Source of the DNA: Amycolatopsis tucumanensis
Lineage (GTDB): Bacteria; Actinomycetota; Actinomycetes; Mycobacteriales; Pseudonocardiaceae
Reading direction: 5' to 3'
Assembly (NCBI RefSeq): GCF_021654135.1
Contig: NZ_JAKGSD010000029.1
Coordinates: forward strand, 45,581 to 109,580
DNA length: 64,000 bases
Every line of letters starts with the position of its first letter. The first letter of the stretch is position 1. The translations under genes and the position numbers were made by a program. The notes under the pieces were generated by a model. The model made no database searches, was not told where the DNA came from, and saw nothing but the letters and a program-made list of their open reading frames with translations. This document shows, in pieces, positions 53,118-61,759 of the stretch.

Positions 53118-54019
53118 GCGAGCTCCACCGCGACCTCGGCCGCGACCCGCGCGTTGGACACCACCAGTTCCTCGTTCGCGTCCAGGCTCACCCCGCCGCT
53201 GGCGGTGTGGAAGTGCTCCAGCAGCACCGGCGTGACCTCCTTGCCGTGCACGCCGCGCGAGGACAGCAGCGCGAGCCCCTCGGCCAGCAACCGGTCGTGC
53301 AGTTCGGCGTCCATCTCCGCCTCGGCCGGGATCGGGTTGGCCAGCAGCACCCCCGACGACGCGTACCGCCGGTGCGCGGCGACCACGGCCGCGGCCGCGA
53401 CCGGGTCGTCGACCCGCCACGGCACCTCGAAACCCGAGGTCCGCCGGTAGAACGCGGGGAACTCGCCGGTCCGGTACCCCAGCACCGGCACGGAGTTCGT
53501 CTCCAGCACCTCCAGGGTCGCGGCGATGTCCAGCACCGACTTCACCCCCGAGCACACCACCAGCACCGGCACCCGCGCCAGCACGCCGAGGTCCGCGGAG
53601 ACGTCCCAGGACTCGGCCGCCCCGAGGTGCACGCCGCCGAGCCCGCCGGTGGCGAACACGCCGATCCCGGCCGCGTGCGCGAGCGCCGACGTGCTCGCCA
53701 CCGTCGTCGCGCCCGAGCGGCCGAGCCCGATCGCGGGCCCCAGGTCACGCAGGGACAGCTTGTCCAGCCCGGCGTCGGGCGCGCACACGCGCTCCAGCTG
53801 CGCGCGCGACAATCCGGCGTACGCGACGCCGTCGAGCACCGCGATGGTGGCCGGCACCGCGCCGGCCTTCCGGACGGTCTCCTCCAGCCGGTTCGCGACC
53901 GCGAGGTTGCGGCCGGGCGGCAGGCCGTGGGACAGGATCGTGCTTTCGAGCGCGACGACCGCGCGGCCGCTGTGAACGGCGTCGGCGACCTCGTCGGCCA
54001 GCGATATCGGGGGTGTCAC
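53114..54019 (-). CDS. psuG: Pseudouridine-5'-phosphate glycosidase PsuG
   Basis: 301 aa, GTG start (VTPPISLADEVADAV). It matches PsuG in the opening VVALESTILSHGLPPGRN, the catalytic region TTVASTSALAHAAGIGVFATGGLGGVH and the C-terminal NPIPAEAEMD and TPVLLEHFHTASGG. It splits pseudouridine 5'-phosphate into ribose 5-phosphate and uracil. Together with psuK it forms a two-gene pseudouridine salvage/breakdown operon, translationally coupled. Confidence 0.93.
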   Translation of the reverse strand: MTPPISLADEVADAVHSGRAVVALESTILSHGLPPGRNLAVANRLEETVRKAGAVPATIAVLDGVAYAGLSRAQLERVCAPDAGLDKLSLRDLGPAIGLGRSGATTVASTSALAHAAGIGVFATGGLGGVHLGAAESWDVSADLGVLARVPVLVVCSGVKSVLDIAATLEVLETNSVPVLGYRTGEFPAFYRRTSGFEVPWRVDDPVAAAAVVAAHRRYASSGVLLANPIPAEAEMDAELHDRLLAEGLALLSSRGVHGKEVTPVLLEHFHTASGGVSLDANEELVVSNARVAAEVAVELA

Positions 54020-54031
54020 GAGGGACCATCT

Positions 54032-54541
54032 TCACCGACGGTCCGCCGTGAAGTCCCAGCGGGTGGGCGAGCCGCCGAAGTCGCGCTCGTCCAGCCCGAA
54101 CACCCACCGCGGGCGCACCCGCACGGTCGCGTTGACGTCGGGGTCCAGGAAGTCCGTGCCGTAATCGGTGCGGTACTTGGCGTTCACCGCTTCCACGAAC
54201 GCCCGCACGGACACCGTGTCCCGCACGACCTTGGCGACACCCTCCAGCACCACCGGGTTGAGCGCGTCGTCCGTCGAGATCGTGACGGCCGGGTTGGCGA
54301 GCAGGTTGCGCACCTTCCGGGCGCCGCGCGACGAGGAGAACCACAGCGCCTCGTCGTGCCACACCGCCCACACCGGCATCAGGTGCGGGCGGCCGTCCGG
54401 CCACACGGTCGCGACCCAGTAGTCGTGCGAGTCCCGCAGCCGGCTCTCGGCCCAGGACCAGGGCAGCAGTCCCGTTCCCTGGTCGGCGGGCAGGGTGCCG
54501 TAGCCGGGCATGTGCGGGCGGGTGGCGCGGGGAACGGTCAT
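54032..54541 (-). CDS. PPOX-class F420-dependent or FMN-binding protein
   Basis: 169 aa, start MTVPRATRPHMPGYGTLP. The split-barrel hallmark YWVATVWPDGRPHLMPVWAVWHDEALWFSSS and ARKVRNLLANPAVTIS are typical of F420-binding PPOX proteins of actinobacteria. The C terminus RPRWVFGLDERDFGGSPTRW is usual for the group that oxidises or reduces small molecules with F420. It lies 12 bases upstream of psuG and could be in the same transcript; the substrate is unknown. Confidence 0.8.
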   Translation of the reverse strand: MTVPRATRPHMPGYGTLPADQGTGLLPWSWAESRLRDSHDYWVATVWPDGRPHLMPVWAVWHDEALWFSSSRGARKVRNLLANPAVTISTDDALNPVVLEGVAKVVRDTVSVRAFVEAVNAKYRTDYGTDFLDPDVNATVRVRPRWVFGLDERDFGGSPTRWDFTADRR

Positions 54542-54557
54542 CGGCGGAGCCCTCCCT

Positions 54558-54938
54558 TCACCCCAGATACTGCGCCACGCCCTCCCCGAAGGACCAGTCC
54601 ACCGGGTGGTTCTCGGTCACGCTGACGAACACGTTCCGCGGCTCGATCCCGGCCCGTTCGGACGCCAGCTCCGCGATCCGCGCGTAGAGCGCCTTCTTCT
54701 GCGCGTAGGTGCGGCCCACCCGCATCGTGAGGCTGACGAAGACCACACCGTCGTCCCGGCGAATGCCGAGGTAGCCGGGGTCGTAGCGGAGGTGGCCGTC
54801 GGTGCGGGTGACGATCTGGAAGAAGTCGTCCCGCGGCACGTCGATCGTCTCGGTCATGGCCTGGTGGACCGCGTCCCCGAGCGCGGTCAGGGTGGCGTCG
54901 TCGTGCACGGGCAGGGCGTCGATGCGTACGAGTGGCAT
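54558..54938 (-). CDS. 4-oxalocrotonate tautomerase-family protein
   Basis: 126 aa, starting MPLVRIDALP; after Met removal Pro1 is the catalytic base. The rest (ETIDVPRDDFFQIVTRTDGH, then RRDDGVVFVSLTMRVGRTYAQKKALYARIAEL) is a typical extended tautomerase. It is probably involved in keto-enol isomerisation of aromatic or dicarbonyl metabolites. A strong inverted repeat lies immediately before the ATG, so expression is likely repressor-controlled. It may lead a leftward run with the PPOX and psu genes. Confidence 0.82.
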   Translation of the reverse strand: MPLVRIDALPVHDDATLTALGDAVHQAMTETIDVPRDDFFQIVTRTDGHLRYDPGYLGIRRDDGVVFVSLTMRVGRTYAQKKALYARIAELASERAGIEPRNVFVSVTENHPVDWSFGEGVAQYLG

Positions 54939-54946
54939 ACCCTCAC

Positions 54947-54966
54947 TGTACATACCAGTAGGTACA
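54947..54966. promoter_or_regulatory. Operator-like inverted repeat ahead of the tautomerase gene
   Basis: TGTACATACCAGTAGGTACA: outer arms TGTAC/GTACA and inner arms TACC/GGTA. It starts 9 bases upstream of the tautomerase ATG. Sites of this form (CATACC...GGTA) are bound by TetR-family repressors; no such gene lies in the window. Confidence 0.6.
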
Positions 54967-55013
54967 GAAGGCCAGAGTGTCGGCCACGACGGGTGCTGCG
55001 GCAAAATGAGCAC

Positions 55014-55268
55014 ATGAGCACCCAGACGCTGCCTGAGGTCGACACACGCCCGGAGACCACCGACGAGACCGACAGCGATCAGCCGAAGGTCTTCCACTAC
55101 GTGCGCAAGGACAAGATCGCCGAGAGCGCGGTCATGGGCACGTACGTGGTGGCGTTGTGCGGCGAGGTCTTCCCGGTCACCCGCTCGCCCAAGCCCGGCT
55201 CGCCGGTGTGCCCGGCCTGCAAGGAGATCTACGAGGGCTTGCGCCCCGGCCCCGACGGCGAGGACTGA
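55014..55268 (+). CDS. DUF3039-family small protein
   Basis: 84 aa, start MSTQTLPEVDTRPETTDETD. The conserved part is VFHYVRKDKIAESAVMGTYVVALCGEVF followed by PVCPACKEIYEGL. Three cysteines and one or two histidines suggest a metal-binding knuckle. DUF3039 is widespread in actinobacteria and is of unknown function. It converges with the YihY gene, overlapping its end by 40 bases. Confidence 0.85.
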   Translation: MSTQTLPEVDTRPETTDETDSDQPKVFHYVRKDKIAESAVMGTYVVALCGEVFPVTRSPKPGSPVCPACKEIYEGLRPGPDGED

Positions 55269-56320
55269 TCCGCCAGGTCGTCCTCCCCGGTCGCGGGAGC
55301 CTCCTCCTGCTTGCGCGGCTTCCGCAACGGCTGCGTCGTGCGCTCCCACAGTGAGGGCGAGTCCTCGCGCAGGCGTTCCCTGGCGCGCTCCATCTCCAGC
55401 CGCCGCCACTTGCGGCGCTGGCGGCGCGTCATCTTCGCGGGCCAGAGCTCCTGGATCGCGGCGTTGAAGTAGGCGCCGCCGACGATGGCCATCCCGATGA
55501 AGAACGTGAACAGCAGGAACGCGATCGGCGTGGCCAGCGCGCCGTAGGTGTAGCCGGTGCTGGTGATCCAGGACAGGTAGACCCGCAGGCCGACACTCGC
55601 GAGCAGGAAGATCACCATCGCCAGCACCGCGCCGGGCAGCCCGCGGTGCCACGGCAGCCGGCGCGGCAGGGCCAGCTTGTACAGGGTCGCCACGGCCAGG
55701 ACCAGCAGCACCCCGATCACCGGGTAGTACAGCCAGCTGATCCAGGTGGTGATCGTCGGCGCCCAGCCGTCCGGCAGGAAGTCGATCAGGACGTCCGGTC
55801 CGATGGCGATGATCGGCAGGCCGACCACCAGCAGCACCAGGCTCGCCAGGTACAGCAGCAGCGCGTAGATCCGCTGCCAGACCTCGTTGCGCACGCCGTA
55901 CTGGTCGTGCGCCACGGTGATCGCGTCGACGAACGACGACATCGCCGACGAGCCGGCCCACAGCGAGATCAGGAAGCCGACCGAGACGATCTCGCCCTTG
56001 CCGATGGTCAGGATGTCGTCGACCGTGGGCTCGATGATCTGGCTCACCACGTTGCCGCTGAAGATCTTGTCCGCGAACGTGATGATCCGGTCGTGCACCG
56101 CGGTGACGAAGCCCTGTCCGAACCAGTCGCCCATGAAGCCGAGGCTGCCCAGCAGCCCGAGCAGCAGCGGTGGCAGCGACAGCGTCTGCCAGAACGCCGC
56201 CTCCGCAGACTCGGAGAAGATGTTGCCGTCCCACGCCTTGTTCAGCGTGCGCCCGAGCAGGCGCGCCGGACCCTTGCGGCGGGCGGCGCCATCGGGCGTC
56301 TCGTCGGACGGTGAACTCAT
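55229..56320 (-). CDS. YihY/virulence factor BrkB family inner-membrane protein
   Basis: 363 aa from the ATG at 56320 (MSSPSDETPDGAARRKGP); an in-frame ATG 15 bases upstream is possible. It has about six membrane segments with family motifs GSSAMSSFVDAITVAHDQYG and TWISWLYYPVIGVLLVL, then TYGALATPIAFLLFTFFIGMAIVGGAYFN. The C terminus is a highly charged tail (MTRRQRRKWRRLEMERARER). YihY proteins lack a firm biochemical role. The 3' end overlaps the DUF3039 gene by 40 bases. Confidence 0.88.
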   Translation of the reverse strand: MSSPSDETPDGAARRKGPARLLGRTLNKAWDGNIFSESAEAAFWQTLSLPPLLLGLLGSLGFMGDWFGQGFVTAVHDRIITFADKIFSGNVVSQIIEPTVDDILTIGKGEIVSVGFLISLWAGSSAMSSFVDAITVAHDQYGVRNEVWQRIYALLLYLASLVLLVVGLPIIAIGPDVLIDFLPDGWAPTITTWISWLYYPVIGVLLVLAVATLYKLALPRRLPWHRGLPGAVLAMVIFLLASVGLRVYLSWITSTGYTYGALATPIAFLLFTFFIGMAIVGGAYFNAAIQELWPAKMTRRQRRKWRRLEMERARERLREDSPSLWERTTQPLRKPRKQEEAPATGEDDLADQSSPSGPGRKPS

Positions 56321-56532
56321 GTCAGCCCCAAGCATGGCGGAATCGGCGCGATTTGGCTTGTCAAGACCTGTGGCGTGTTCAACTCCGCCGTGCCGTTCGC
56401 GGCCCTTGTCGGAGGGGACGGGTAATCTCCGATGAGCCGCCCTCACCCCCGTCCGGCATCGCGGCCGGGCAGTTCCGTGGGGGCATTCGCATGTCGCGTT
56501 CCATCGTCGGCGAGAGGAGGGGGAGGAATCCC

Positions 56533-58296
56533 TTGTCGGACACGGCCCAGGGTAATCGGACCGGTCAGGGCTTCGCCGCACCCGAGCCCCAGCACGACTC
56601 CACCGCCCGCCCGCTGCGGGCCTGGCAGCGCCGCGCGCTGACGAAGTACCTGAGCACGCAGCCGCAGGACTTCCTCGCCGTCGCGACGCCGGGCGCGGGC
56701 AAGACGGTCTTCGGCCTGCGCATCGCCGCCGAGCTGCTGTCCGACCGCACGGTCGAGGCGGTCACCATCGTGACCCCGACCGAGCACCTCAAGCACCAGT
56801 GGGCGGCGTCCGCGGCGATGGCGGGCATCCCGATCGACTCGAACTACCGCAACGGCCAGGGCGCCGTCGCGGCCGACTACCGCGGCGTCGCGCTGACGTA
56901 CGCGCAGGTGGCCGCGCACCCGACGCTGCACCGCGTGCGCACCGAGGGTCGCAAGACGCTGGTCATCCTGGACGAGATCCACCACGGCGGCGACGCGAAG
57001 AGCTGGGGCGACGCGATCCGCGAGGCGTTCACCCCGGCCGTGCGGCGCCTGTCGCTGACGGGTACCCCGTTCCGCAGCGACGACTCGCCGATCCCGTTCG
57101 TCACCTACGAGCCCGACGGCGACGGCTCGCTGCGCAGCAAGGCCGACCACGCCTACGGCTACGCCGACGCGCTCGCCGACGGCGTCGTCCGGCCCGTCGT
57201 GTTCCTCGCCTACAGCGGTGAGGCGTCCTGGCGCACCAGCGCGGGGGAGGAGTTCACCGCGCGGCTGGGCGAGCCGCTGACGGCCGAGCAGACGGCCCGC
57301 GCGTGGCGCACCGCGCTGGACCCCGGCGGCGAGTGGATCCCCGCCGTCCTGCAGGCCGCCGACACCCGGCTGCAGCAGCTGCGCAGCGGTGGCATCCCGG
57401 ACGCGGGCGGCCTGGTCATCGCCACCGACCAGGAGTCGGCGCGCGCCTACGCGAAGATCCTGGCGCGGATCACCGGCGAGGCGCCGACGGTGGTGCTCTC
57501 CGACGATCCGAAGGCGACCGCGCGGATCAGCGAGTTCTCCGAGTCGACCGACCGGTGGCTGGTCGCGGTGCGGATGGTGTCCGAAGGCGTCGACGTCCCG
57601 CGGCTGGCGGTCGGGGTGTACGCCACGAGCGCGTCGACGCCGCTGTTCTTCGCCCAGGCCATCGGCCGGTTCGTGCGGGCCAGGCGCAAGGGCGAGACGG
57701 CGAGCGTGTTCCTGCCCAGCGTGCCGGTGCTGCTGGAGCTGGCCAGCGAGCTCGAGGCCCAGCGCGACCACGTGCTCGGCAAGCCGCACCGGGAGAAGGA
57801 CGGCTGGGACGACGAGTTGCTCGCGCAGGCCAACCGCACCGAGGACGAGCCCGGCGAGGAGGAGAAGGCGTTCACCTCGCTGGGCGCATCGGCCGAGCTG
57901 GACCAGGTGATCTACGACGGCAACTCCTTCGGCACCGCGGTGTTCTCCGGCAGCGAGGAGGAGCAGGAGTACCTCGGGCTGCCCGGGCTGCTGGAGCCGG
58001 ACCAGGTGCGGGCGCTGCTGCGCAAGCGGCAGGAGGAGCAGCTCGCCGACGCCAGCCGCCGCAAGCCGGAGAAGGAGCAGGTCCCAGCGCCCGCGCCGCG
58101 GCCGCAGTCGGTCAACGAGCGGATCGCGGCGCTGCGCAAGGAGCTGAACACGCTGGTGGGCATGTACCACCACCGCACGCGCAAACCGCACGGCGCGATC
58201 CACAACGAGCTGCGCCGAGCGTGCGGCGGCCCGCCGACGGCGATGGCGACGATGGAACAGCTGGAGGAGCGGATCGCGACGCTGCGTTCCTGGTGA
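56533..58296 (+). CDS. DEAD/DEAH-box (SF2) helicase
   Basis: 587 aa from a TTG preceded by GAGGAGGGGGAGG (6-base spacing); an ATG at 56491 would add 14 residues. Motif I is VATPGAGKTVFGLRIA, motif II VILDEIHHGGDAK (DEIH), motif III SLTGTPFRSDD, motif V-VI SEGVDVPRLAVGVYATS and QAIGRFVRARRKG. It resembles the restriction-type/uncharacterised helicases of actinobacteria, with a long C-terminal region and a coiled segment. Role in DNA repair or restriction is unproven; no methyltransferase or nuclease partner is adjacent. Confidence 0.82.
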   Translation: MSDTAQGNRTGQGFAAPEPQHDSTARPLRAWQRRALTKYLSTQPQDFLAVATPGAGKTVFGLRIAAELLSDRTVEAVTIVTPTEHLKHQWAASAAMAGIPIDSNYRNGQGAVAADYRGVALTYAQVAAHPTLHRVRTEGRKTLVILDEIHHGGDAKSWGDAIREAFTPAVRRLSLTGTPFRSDDSPIPFVTYEPDGDGSLRSKADHAYGYADALADGVVRPVVFLAYSGEASWRTSAGEEFTARLGEPLTAEQTARAWRTALDPGGEWIPAVLQAADTRLQQLRSGGIPDAGGLVIATDQESARAYAKILARITGEAPTVVLSDDPKATARISEFSESTDRWLVAVRMVSEGVDVPRLAVGVYATSASTPLFFAQAIGRFVRARRKGETASVFLPSVPVLLELASELEAQRDHVLGKPHREKDGWDDELLAQANRTEDEPGEEEKAFTSLGASAELDQVIYDGNSFGTAVFSGSEEEQEYLGLPGLLEPDQVRALLRKRQEEQLADASRRKPEKEQVPAPAPRPQSVNERIAALRKELNTLVGMYHHRTRKPHGAIHNELRRACGGPPTAMATMEQLEERIATLRSW

Positions 58297-58334
58297 GGCC
58301 GGCCTCGCTTGGAGCGGGACCGGCACAGCGTGTG

Positions 58335-58360
58335 GGTGGCGCGGCTAGGTGCGCGCCACC
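58335..58360. terminator. Possible hairpin terminator between helicase and PepSY genes
   Basis: GGTGGCGCG / CGCGCCACC with an 8-base loop that contains the PepSY stop codon. It lies about 40 bases after the helicase stop and may serve both convergent genes. Confidence 0.4.
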
Positions 58361-59676
58361 TCGGAGCGGCGGTGCGCCCGCCACCCGAGGAAGGCGTCGA
58401 GCAGCAGGAACGCCAGCAGCGACAGCCCGAAGACCGGCATGAACCAGCCGACCACGATCCCGGCGGCGGCCAGCGGCACCAGCACCTTCATCGGCAGCCG
58501 CCGGAGCGAGCCGCGCGCGAAGGGGCGGCCGACGGGCCGTCCGGCCGGGCGGCGCTGCCACCACATGCGGTACCCCAAGACGATCATCGCGATCAGACCG
58601 GCCATCACCACGGCCAGCACGATCTGGTTCGCCAGCCCGAACAGCAGGCCCATGTGCGCGTCGATGCCCCACCGCGCCAGCTTCGCGGCCAGCGGCCAGT
58701 CCTCGAAGCGCAGCACGTTCAGCACCTCGCCGGTGGCCGGGTCGATCGCGGCCGCGTCCTGCTTCTCCGGCCAGCTGCGCTGGATCTGCTTGACCACGTA
58801 GGCCTTGCCCACCGCGGGCGGGGTGATTTCGACCGGATCGTCCAAGCCCACCGTGCGCGCCGCGGCCAGGGCCCCGTCGAAGTCCACCGCGGGGGCGGCC
58901 GTCGCGCCCGGCAGCTTCGACGGCACTGACGGCGTCTGCCAGCTCAGCGCGGCCCGCACCTCGGAGATGTTCTGCCCGGCGAACTGCGACCACGTCAGAC
59001 CCGTCGCGGACAGGAAGAACAGCACCAGCGCCACCCACGTGCCGGTGGTGGCGTGCCAGGACAGCGTGCGTGCCCGGCCGGTCGTCGCCTTGCGCTTGCG
59101 ACGCCGCCCGCCCCACCACAGCACCAGCCCGCCGGCCACCACGACCGCCAGCCAGCTCGCCGCCAGCTCGCTGTAGATCCGGCCCGCGTCACCCAGGTGG
59201 AGGTTGCGGTGCAGGTTGTCCAGCCAGCCCCGGATCGGCATCGCGCCACCGGAGCCGTAGGTGTCCAGCACGCCGCGGATCTCGCCGTCGTAGGGGTTCA
59301 CGAAGGCGGTGCGGTAGTAGCTCTCCGGCAGGCCGTCGACCTTGAAGACGACCTGGGTGGTGTCGGTCGCCGTCGGCCCGGGGCGCACGCTGTACAACGT
59401 TCCTTCGGGAACGGCGTTCTCGGCGGTGGCGACCTGCGCGGACAGCGGCTGCGTCGTGGTCCCGGCCGGCACGTGCAGCTCGTGGTCGTAGACGACCTGC
59501 TCCAGCTGCGGCGCGAACACGTACAGCAGCCCGGTGATCGCGGCCACCAGCAGGAACGGGCCGACGAGGATCCCGGCGTAGAAGTGCAGGCGCAGCAGGA
59601 CCGGTCGCAGCGTCCCGCGGGGCGCGGACGGGGCGGCGGGCGGTGCGGTTGGCTCCAGGAGGTCGTCCGTCGTCAT
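58345..59676 (-). CDS. PepSY-associated transmembrane protein
   Basis: 443 aa, start MTTDDLLEPTAPPAAPSAPRG. It has four membrane segments: LHFYAGILVGPFLLVAAITG, LAASWLAVVVAGGLVLWWGG, GTWVALVLFFLSATGLTW and the paired helices after LLFGLANQIVLAVVMAGL, with soluble PepSY domains between. His residues near membrane ends (LHFYAG, SWHATTG, DAHMGL) match the haem/iron-reductase-like PepSY_TM family. Many members act in iron or siderophore reduction. No siderophore gene is near. Confidence 0.85.
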   Translation of the reverse strand: MTTDDLLEPTAPPAAPSAPRGTLRPVLLRLHFYAGILVGPFLLVAAITGLLYVFAPQLEQVVYDHELHVPAGTTTQPLSAQVATAENAVPEGTLYSVRPGPTATDTTQVVFKVDGLPESYYRTAFVNPYDGEIRGVLDTYGSGGAMPIRGWLDNLHRNLHLGDAGRIYSELAASWLAVVVAGGLVLWWGGRRRKRKATTGRARTLSWHATTGTWVALVLFFLSATGLTWSQFAGQNISEVRAALSWQTPSVPSKLPGATAAPAVDFDGALAAARTVGLDDPVEITPPAVGKAYVVKQIQRSWPEKQDAAAIDPATGEVLNVLRFEDWPLAAKLARWGIDAHMGLLFGLANQIVLAVVMAGLIAMIVLGYRMWWQRRPAGRPVGRPFARGSLRRLPMKVLVPLAAAGIVVGWFMPVFGLSLLAFLLLDAFLGWRAHRRSEVART

Positions 59677-59766
59677 GCTGCTCCTCGGCGGGGAGGGACC
59701 GGCTTTCCCTCCAGGTCGCCGGAATCAACGCGACGGTTCCCGGTGTGACGTCGGGCACATGACAAA

Positions 59767-59797
59767 GCGGGCGCCCGGGTGAACCCCGGGCGCCCGC
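59767..59797 (-). terminator. Terminator for the DUF7455-type gene
   Basis: GCGGGCGCCCGGG / CCCGGGCGCCCGC, a perfect 13-bp stem with a 5-base loop, 20 bases beyond the stop at 59817 and ahead of the PepSY promoter region. Confidence 0.8.
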
Positions 59798-59816
59798 CTG
59801 CTGTCTGTGGTCTGGC

Positions 59817-59999
59817 TCAGCCGCGCTGGATCTCCGCAGCGATCTCCTTGAGCTTCGACTCGTACTCGCGGGCGTGGTGGCCGCAGAAGAGCAGCTCGCC
59901 ACCGCTGGAGAGGATGGCTCGTACCTGTGCTGCGGCACCGCACCGGTCACAACGGTCGGCTGCGGTCAACTCGGGGCGGGTGAGCGTCGGTGATGTCAT
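59817..59999 (-). CDS. Small zinc-binding protein (DUF7455-like)
   Basis: 60 aa, start MTSPTLTRPELTAADRCDRC. It has the metal-binding pattern CDRCG ... FCGHHAREY (two Cys, then Cys-His-His). Such 60-aa proteins are common in actinobacteria, often near sigma or transcription genes; function unknown. A GGGAAC-N17-CGTC element at 60115-60141 resembles the sigB promoter and could place it under the same stress sigma factor. Confidence 0.85.
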   Translation of the reverse strand: MTSPTLTRPELTAADRCDRCGAAAQVRAILSSGGELLFCGHHAREYESKLKEIAAEIQRG

Positions 60000-60412
60000 T
60001 GGAGTCTCCCTCCGTCCCGGCATCGGCTGCCCGATGCCATCGATCCAGCGGCGACCACTTCGGCCCTGCGGTTGCCCGTCGGCTCCGCGGTGTTCGCTGG
60101 CCTCCACTCTTGCAGACGCTGAGCGCCTGGCAAGTGTTCCCGGCTGCTTGGGATGTGTGTCACGCAGAATTACCCCGGATGCCGTAGATCAATCCCGCCA
60201 TTCAGGACGGAGAAACCTGCCAGAAACCCGTTTACCGTGGTCAGGACCAGTGCAGGCGGGTGGAAATCGGCTCGTGCGAACCCGTGTCAAGCGGCCGCGC
60301 GGAGCAGCTTGTTCGTTCTCAGCGGAATTCGGTGGACCGGTCCGAGGCAAGATCGTGATCAGTCCGTGTGCGAAACCATCCCCCGCGCGGGGCACGTGAG
60401 ACACTCCCTGTC
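60000..60412. other. 413-base region between the zinc protein and the glutamine synthetase-like gene
   Basis: Contains on the minus strand GGGAAC (60141-60136) and CGTC (60118-60115) separated by 17 bases, a candidate SigE/SigH-type promoter for the 60-aa gene. The right half shows no coding frame; the glutamine synthetase-like gene promoter must be here but no clear boxes stand out. Confidence 0.5.
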
Positions 60413-61759
60413 ATGACGAAGCAGGCGTCGGCGGCCGCGAAGGACCTGGCGGCGGCCGGGGTCGGCGGGGCGCAGATCGCCTGGGCCGACAACAACGGCA
60501 TCCCGCGCTCGCGGATCGTGCCGATCGGCGGTCTCGCCGCGGCCGCGACGCGCGGGGTCGGGATCACGTCGTTGTTCGCTGTTTTCGACACCCACGACGT
60601 CATCACGTTCGGCCACCCCGGACTGGGCACGCCCTCGGGTGACGTGCGTCTCGTGCCGGTGATCGACCGGCTGCGGCGGCTCGCCGGGCAGCCCGCGCTC
60701 GCTTGGGCGCCCGGGCGGCAGGTCGCCGCCGACGGATCGCCGTGGCCCTACTGCCAGCGGACGGCGCTGGAAACCGTCGTGTCCGCGACGGCCAACCTGG
60801 GTTACGAGATCCGCGCCGGCTTCGAGATGGAGTTCGCCGTGGCTCCCGCCGGCGCGCCGGACATCGCCTCCGCCCCCGGCCACCGCGGTCCCGCCTACAG
60901 TCCGCATGCCCTGATCCCGCTGGACGACTTCGTCGCGACAGTGCTGCACGACTTCGACGCCAACGGCCTGCGGCTGAACCAGTTCCACGCCGAGTACGGA
61001 CTGGCGCAGCTGGAGCTCTCGCTCGCGGCGACCGATCCGGTGTCCGCGGCCGACGACCAGCTGCTGGCCCGCCAGACCCTGCACGCCGCCGCGCACAAGC
61101 ACGGGCTGCGGCTGAGCTTCGCGCCGATCGTCAGCCCGGAGGCGGCGGGCAACGGCTGGCACCTGCACACCTCGGTGTGGCGCAAGGGGCGCAACCTGCT
61201 CGCCGGCGTGCCGGACGGCGAGGGCGCGGGTTACCTCGCCGGGCTGCTGCGGGACCTGCCCGCCATCACGGCGGTGACCGCACCGAGCGTGCCGTCCACG
61301 TTGCGGTTGCGCCCGGGCTACTTCGCGAGCGCATACGCGTTCTGGGGCGTGGAGAACCGCGAAGCGCCGTTGCGGTTCGTGCCGGGGTCCGACCTGCTCG
61401 GCGACGATCACGCCAACGTGGAGCTGAAGCCGTGTGACGCCTCGGCGAACCCGTACCTGGCGCTCGCCGCGGTGATCACCGCGGGCATCGCGGGACTGGA
61501 GGAGAGGCTCGCCCTGCCCGATCCGGTCGGCGAGGATCCCGGCGCCTGGACCGAGGACCGCCGGGCGGCCGCGGGAATCCGCCGCCTTCCGGTCACATCG
61601 GACGAACAGGACGGCGCGCTGGCGTCCAGTGGCCGGATGCGCGCGGCGCTGGGGGAGGAGCTGCTCGGCGCGTTCCGCGCGGTGCGTGCCTCGGACCGGC
61701 GCTGGGCCGCGGACCGGACGGTCGAGGAGATCGTCGCCGCCCACCTGTGGCGGTACTAG
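60413..61759 (+). CDS. Glutamine synthetase-like protein (GlnA3/GlnA4 type, gamma-glutamyl amide synthetase)
   Basis: 448 aa, start MTKQASAAAKDLAAAG. It has a GS catalytic domain with EMEFAVAPAG, GNGWHLHTSVWRKGRN and the NPYLALAAVITAG segment, plus a short N-terminal beta-grasp part (IAWADNNGIPRSRIVPIGGL). The overall shape is that of the small glutamate-polyamine or glutamate-ethanolamine ligases rather than GlnA1. It is joined to the next gene by a 1-base stop-start overlap. Confidence 0.75.
   Translation: MTKQASAAAKDLAAAGVGGAQIAWADNNGIPRSRIVPIGGLAAAATRGVGITSLFAVFDTHDVITFGHPGLGTPSGDVRLVPVIDRLRRLAGQPALAWAPGRQVAADGSPWPYCQRTALETVVSATANLGYEIRAGFEMEFAVAPAGAPDIASAPGHRGPAYSPHALIPLDDFVATVLHDFDANGLRLNQFHAEYGLAQLELSLAATDPVSAADDQLLARQTLHAAAHKHGLRLSFAPIVSPEAAGNGWHLHTSVWRKGRNLLAGVPDGEGAGYLAGLLRDLPAITAVTAPSVPSTLRLRPGYFASAYAFWGVENREAPLRFVPGSDLLGDDHANVELKPCDASANPYLALAAVITAGIAGLEERLALPDPVGEDPGAWTEDRRAAAGIRRLPVTSDEQDGALASSGRMRAALGEELLGAFRAVRASDRRWAADRTVEEIVAAHLWRY

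Noticed and set aside
54947..54966. KstR or KstR2 site ahead of the tautomerase gene
   Set aside because: The sequence does not contain AACnnGTT nor CAAGnnCTTG; it is a different palindrome.
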